Assembly (NCBI RefSeq): GCF_900129375.1
Contig: NZ_FQVN01000002.1
Span: 496,001 to 560,000 of the forward strand
Length of the DNA stretch: 64,000 nt
Direction of reading: 5' to 3'
Origin: Streptoalloteichus hindustanus
GTDB taxonomy: Bacteria > Actinomycetota > Actinomycetes > Mycobacteriales > Pseudonocardiaceae
Under the pieces are notes generated by a model. The model worked only from the letters and a program-made list of their open reading frames with translations, had not been told where the DNA came from and did no database searches. Positions 61,701 through 64,000 of the stretch are shown piece after piece (position 1 is the stretch's first letter; the number at the start of each line of letters is the position of its first letter). Position numbers and translations under genes: made by a program.

Positions 61701-62923
61701 GCAACGTCCTCGCCGTGGCCACCGCCACGGAAGCCCTCATGTTGTTCCTGGCCCGGTCCCTGCCGCCGGACATCGGGTTCGGGGTGAACGTGGTGCCGGG
61801 CAAGCCGCCGGCCGAGCCCCCGCAGGACCCCACGATCAGCGTGTTCCTGTACCAGGTCACGCCGAACGCGGCGATGCGCAACCGGGACGCGCCCACGCGC
61901 GGTCCGGACGGCGCGGTCCTGCGCCGCCCGCAGGCCGCGATCGACCTGCACTACCTGATCAGCTTCTACGGCGACGAGACGAAACTCGTCCCGCAGCAGT
62001 TGCTCGGCGCGGTCGTGCGTTCCCTGCACGAGGAACCGGTGCTGTCCCGGACCGACATCGAGGCGGCGGCGCAGCGGGCGCACCTGGCCGGCACCGACCT
62101 CGCCGCCTCGCCGCAACGCGTGCGGTTCACCCCGGCGCAGATGGACCTGGACGACCTGTCCAAGCTGTGGTCGACGATGTTGCAGACGCCGTACGCGCTG
62201 TCGGTCGCGTACCAGGCGACAGCGGTGCTGCTGGACGGCAGGGCCACTCCCACCGCCGGGAAACCCGTGCTGCGACGGGCGATCAGGGTGGAACCCTTCG
62301 TGCGTCCGGGGCTCGACCGCGTGCTCTCGGTTCCGTCCGGCTCCGGCCCGGATGTCGCGCCGGACGAGGGGCCGATCACCGCGGACCGCGACCTGGTGGT
62401 GTTCGGGGTCAACCTCCGCCGCCCCGGGCTGACCGCGATGGTGGGCGGGAAGCGCGCGAACGTCGTGCGACTGGCCGACGACCGCGTGGTTCTCCGGCAG
62501 CCGGACACGTTGCCGCCGGGAACGCACGGCGTGCAGTTCCGGTACGAGGTGACGCTGGGCGAGCCGCCGGTCACCCGTCCCTGGCTGGAATCCAACCTGG
62601 TGCCCTATGTCCGACGTCCGCGCGTGGTGCGCGCGCGGTGGCAGCAAGGGGGAATCGTCGTCCGCACCGACATCCCCGTGTCGCTGGACCAACGTGCGGT
62701 GTTGCTGTTGGACGAGTACGGACCGCGGGATCGCCCGCGCAGCTACCAGTTCGACGCGCGGTTCCCGCTGGCGCCGGGGTCGGACCCGGTGCGGGAGTTC
62801 ACGGTTCCGGTCACCGGAGTCGCCGCCGGTCGGTATCTCGTGCGGGTTCAGGTGGACGGGGCGCAGAGCCCGTTGGAGTTCGCCGACGGAGCGTTCACCG
62901 GCCCGCTGGTCGACGTGAGCTGA
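61697..62923 (+). CDS. DUF4255 (Pvc16-like) tail cap/terminator protein
   Basis: 408 residues. N-terminal DUF4255: ATATEALMLFLARSL, PTISVFLYQVTPNAAMRNRD, DLHYLISFYGDETKLVPQQLLGAVVRSLHE, and PAQMDLDDLSKLWSTMLQTPYALSVAYQATAVLLDG. Pvc16/Afp16-type proteins cap the distal end of the tube and sheath. A C-terminal ~180-residue Ig-like extension is present. ATGA-coupled. Confidence 0.85.
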   Translation: MSNVLAVATATEALMLFLARSLPPDIGFGVNVVPGKPPAEPPQDPTISVFLYQVTPNAAMRNRDAPTRGPDGAVLRRPQAAIDLHYLISFYGDETKLVPQQLLGAVVRSLHEEPVLSRTDIEAAAQRAHLAGTDLAASPQRVRFTPAQMDLDDLSKLWSTMLQTPYALSVAYQATAVLLDGRATPTAGKPVLRRAIRVEPFVRPGLDRVLSVPSGSGPDVAPDEGPITADRDLVVFGVNLRRPGLTAMVGGKRANVVRLADDRVVLRQPDTLPPGTHGVQFRYEVTLGEPPVTRPWLESNLVPYVRRPRVVRARWQQGGIVVRTDIPVSLDQRAVLLLDEYGPRDRPRSYQFDARFPLAPGSDPVREFTVPVTGVAAGRYLVRVQVDGAQSPLEFADGAFTGPLVDVS

Positions 62924-62940
62924 GGCGGAGAGGGGGCCAG

Positions 62941-64000
62941 GTGGGCAGGGGCGGCGGGTCCGGCGGCGAGGCGCACCAGCGAGCCCTCGTCCGCGCCATC
63001 CGGGCTGTCCTGGCCCGGGTGGACGCGCACGCCGACCGCCGGGAGCCGGACGCGAAGCCGTCGCCCGCGCCCGAGTCGAGCACGCTGGCCACTTTGTGCT
63101 CGTGCTTCGGGCTCACGTCCTTCGAGCGGGACGTCCTGTTGCTGGCGACGGCGGCCGAGCTGGACCCGAGCACCGGGCCGAGGTGCGCCGCCGCCAGCGG
63201 CGACCCGCGTCGCGACTACCCCACGTTCTCCCTGGCGCTGGCGGCGTTTCCCGAAGCGCACTGGAGCGCGCTGACCCCCGTCGCGCCGTTGCGGCGGTGG
63301 CGGCTCGTGGAACTCGCCGACGACGGACCGCTCACCACGAGCCGGCTCCGGGTCGACGAGCGCGTGCTGCACTTCCTCGCCGGAGTGCCCTATGTGGACA
63401 GTCGGCTGCACGGGGTGGTCAGCCGGGTCGACCCGGTGCCGGACCTGCCGGGCTCGCACGCGCGGTCCGCCGAGGCGATCAGCACCGCGTGGCACGAGGT
63501 CGACGGGCGACCCCACGTGGAGCTCGTCGGCAGCGACCAGCGGAGCCGGTGGGAGGTGGCCGCCACCGCCGCCAGGAACTCGGGCGCGTCGCTCTACGTG
63601 CTGCGCGCGGCGGACCTGCCGACCGACCCGGCCGAGCGGGAGGCCACCGCGCGGTTGTGGGAGCGGGAGTCGCTGCTGCTCCCCGCCGTCCTGCTCGTGG
63701 AGGTCACCGACGCGACCACCGACCGGTTGGCCGCGCTGGAGCTGTTCGCCCACGCCCTCGCCGTGCCGATGGTCATCTCCAGTGACGATCCACTGAGGAC
63801 CGGACACCAGCACCGCGAGCGCGTGGTGGTCGACACCCCCACCGAGGACGAGCAGCGCGCGTTGTGGGCGAGCGCCCTCGCGGGCGCCGACCACGCCGCG
63901 GACGCTGACGAGCTCGGCCGTCTGGTCGCCCAGTTCTCCCTGCCCGCGCACGTGATCCGCGCGGCGGGGGCGGTCGCCCGGCGGGCGGCGGACGGACGGC
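62941..64000 (+). CDS. eCIS AAA+ ATPase, N-terminal part (3' truncated)
   Basis: At least 353 residues, running off the window without a stop. Pattern of the eCIS ATPase (Afp15/Pvc15-like): an N-terminal FGLTSFERDVLLLATAAELDP block, LRRWRLVELADDGPLTTSRLRVDERVLHFLAG, then a first AAA module whose Walker A is degenerate (VELVGSDQRSRWEVA). The active AAA module should lie to the right. GTG start after GGAGAGGGGG, 17 bases after the previous stop. Confidence 0.8.
   Translation, partial: MGRGGGSGGEAHQRALVRAIRAVLARVDAHADRREPDAKPSPAPESSTLATLCSCFGLTSFERDVLLLATAAELDPSTGPRCAAASGDPRRDYPTFSLALAAFPEAHWSALTPVAPLRRWRLVELADDGPLTTSRLRVDERVLHFLAGVPYVDSRLHGVVSRVDPVPDLPGSHARSAEAISTAWHEVDGRPHVELVGSDQRSRWEVAATAARNSGASLYVLRAADLPTDPAEREATARLWERESLLLPAVLLVEVTDATTDRLAALELFAHALAVPMVISSDDPLRTGHQHRERVVVDTPTEDEQRALWASALAGADHAADADELGRLVAQFSLPAHVIRAAGAVARRAADGR

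Noticed and set aside
1..64000. tRNA, rRNA, riboswitch and CRISPR loci
   Set aside because: I looked for cloverleaf-like segments, conserved rRNA cores, and regularly spaced repeats and saw none that hold up.

Overview
The window is high-GC actinobacterial DNA. Codon use is strongly GC3-biased, many starts are GTG, and it carries an AfsR/SARP regulator, XRE-DUF5753/DUF397 pairs, a mycothiol conjugate amidase (Mca), DUF574 and DUF3052 proteins. The very frequent palindrome-like motif TGTCC(A)C-N-GTGGACA, seen inside and between genes, fits the Actinosynnema/Saccharothrix/Lentzea side of the Pseudonocardiales. That placement is an inference, not an identification.

Region 1 (1-1811): the C-terminal part of an FtsX-like permease, then about 0.8 kb without a supportable gene. 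Region 2 (1812-17871) is the most striking part: one compact plus-strand operon for a reduced PUFA-synthase-like ('secondary lipid') megasynthase. It encodes KS-AT-ACP-KR (PfaA-like, one ACP only), a CLF-AT-DH-DH fusion with no condensing cysteine (PfaC-like with a PfaB-like AT), a PfaD enoyl reductase, a free ACP, a KAS III/OleA-superfamily ketosynthase, an OleD-like NAD(P)H reductase and an SDR. Overlapping or near-overlapping starts point to one transcript. The likely logic is that the megasynthase makes an (un)saturated acyl chain, the KAS III condenses it with a second unit, and the OleD-like enzyme and the SDR reduce the product. OleB, OleC and a phosphopantetheinyl transferase are not in the window.

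Region 3 (18124-26433): two membrane-anchored proteins of unknown function, an ABC exporter, a DUF3052 protein, a flavin/PNPOx-fold protein, and a divergent tetracycline-type MFS pump/TetR pair around a double operator. Region 4 (26517-43375) is accessory in character: an Imm1 immunity gene beside a frameshifted DddA/SCP1.201-type deaminase toxin, a GNAT, a secreted ricin-type protein, the SARP regulator, an FAD monooxygenase, Mca, an XRE regulator with three DUF397 partners, a NUDIX gene between 77-bp direct repeats, Tex, a second GNAT, an Imm5-like protein, a LysE exporter and a SUFU-domain protein.

Region 5 (43413-57306): DUF3995 membrane protein behind a four-half-site operator ladder, a tandem pair of alpha/beta hydrolases (one with a damaged active site), a nucleotidyltransferase, a cold-shock protein, TetR plus epoxide-hydrolase-like enzyme, a P450, two aldo/keto reductases, heme oxygenase, a methyltransferase, a YigZ protein, glutaminase and another hydrolase. 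Region 6 (57868-end) is the start of an extracellular contractile injection system (eCIS) operon: sheath, tube, baseplate-chaperone-like protein, a disordered protein, a DUF4255 cap protein and the beginning of an AAA+ ATPase that runs off the window.
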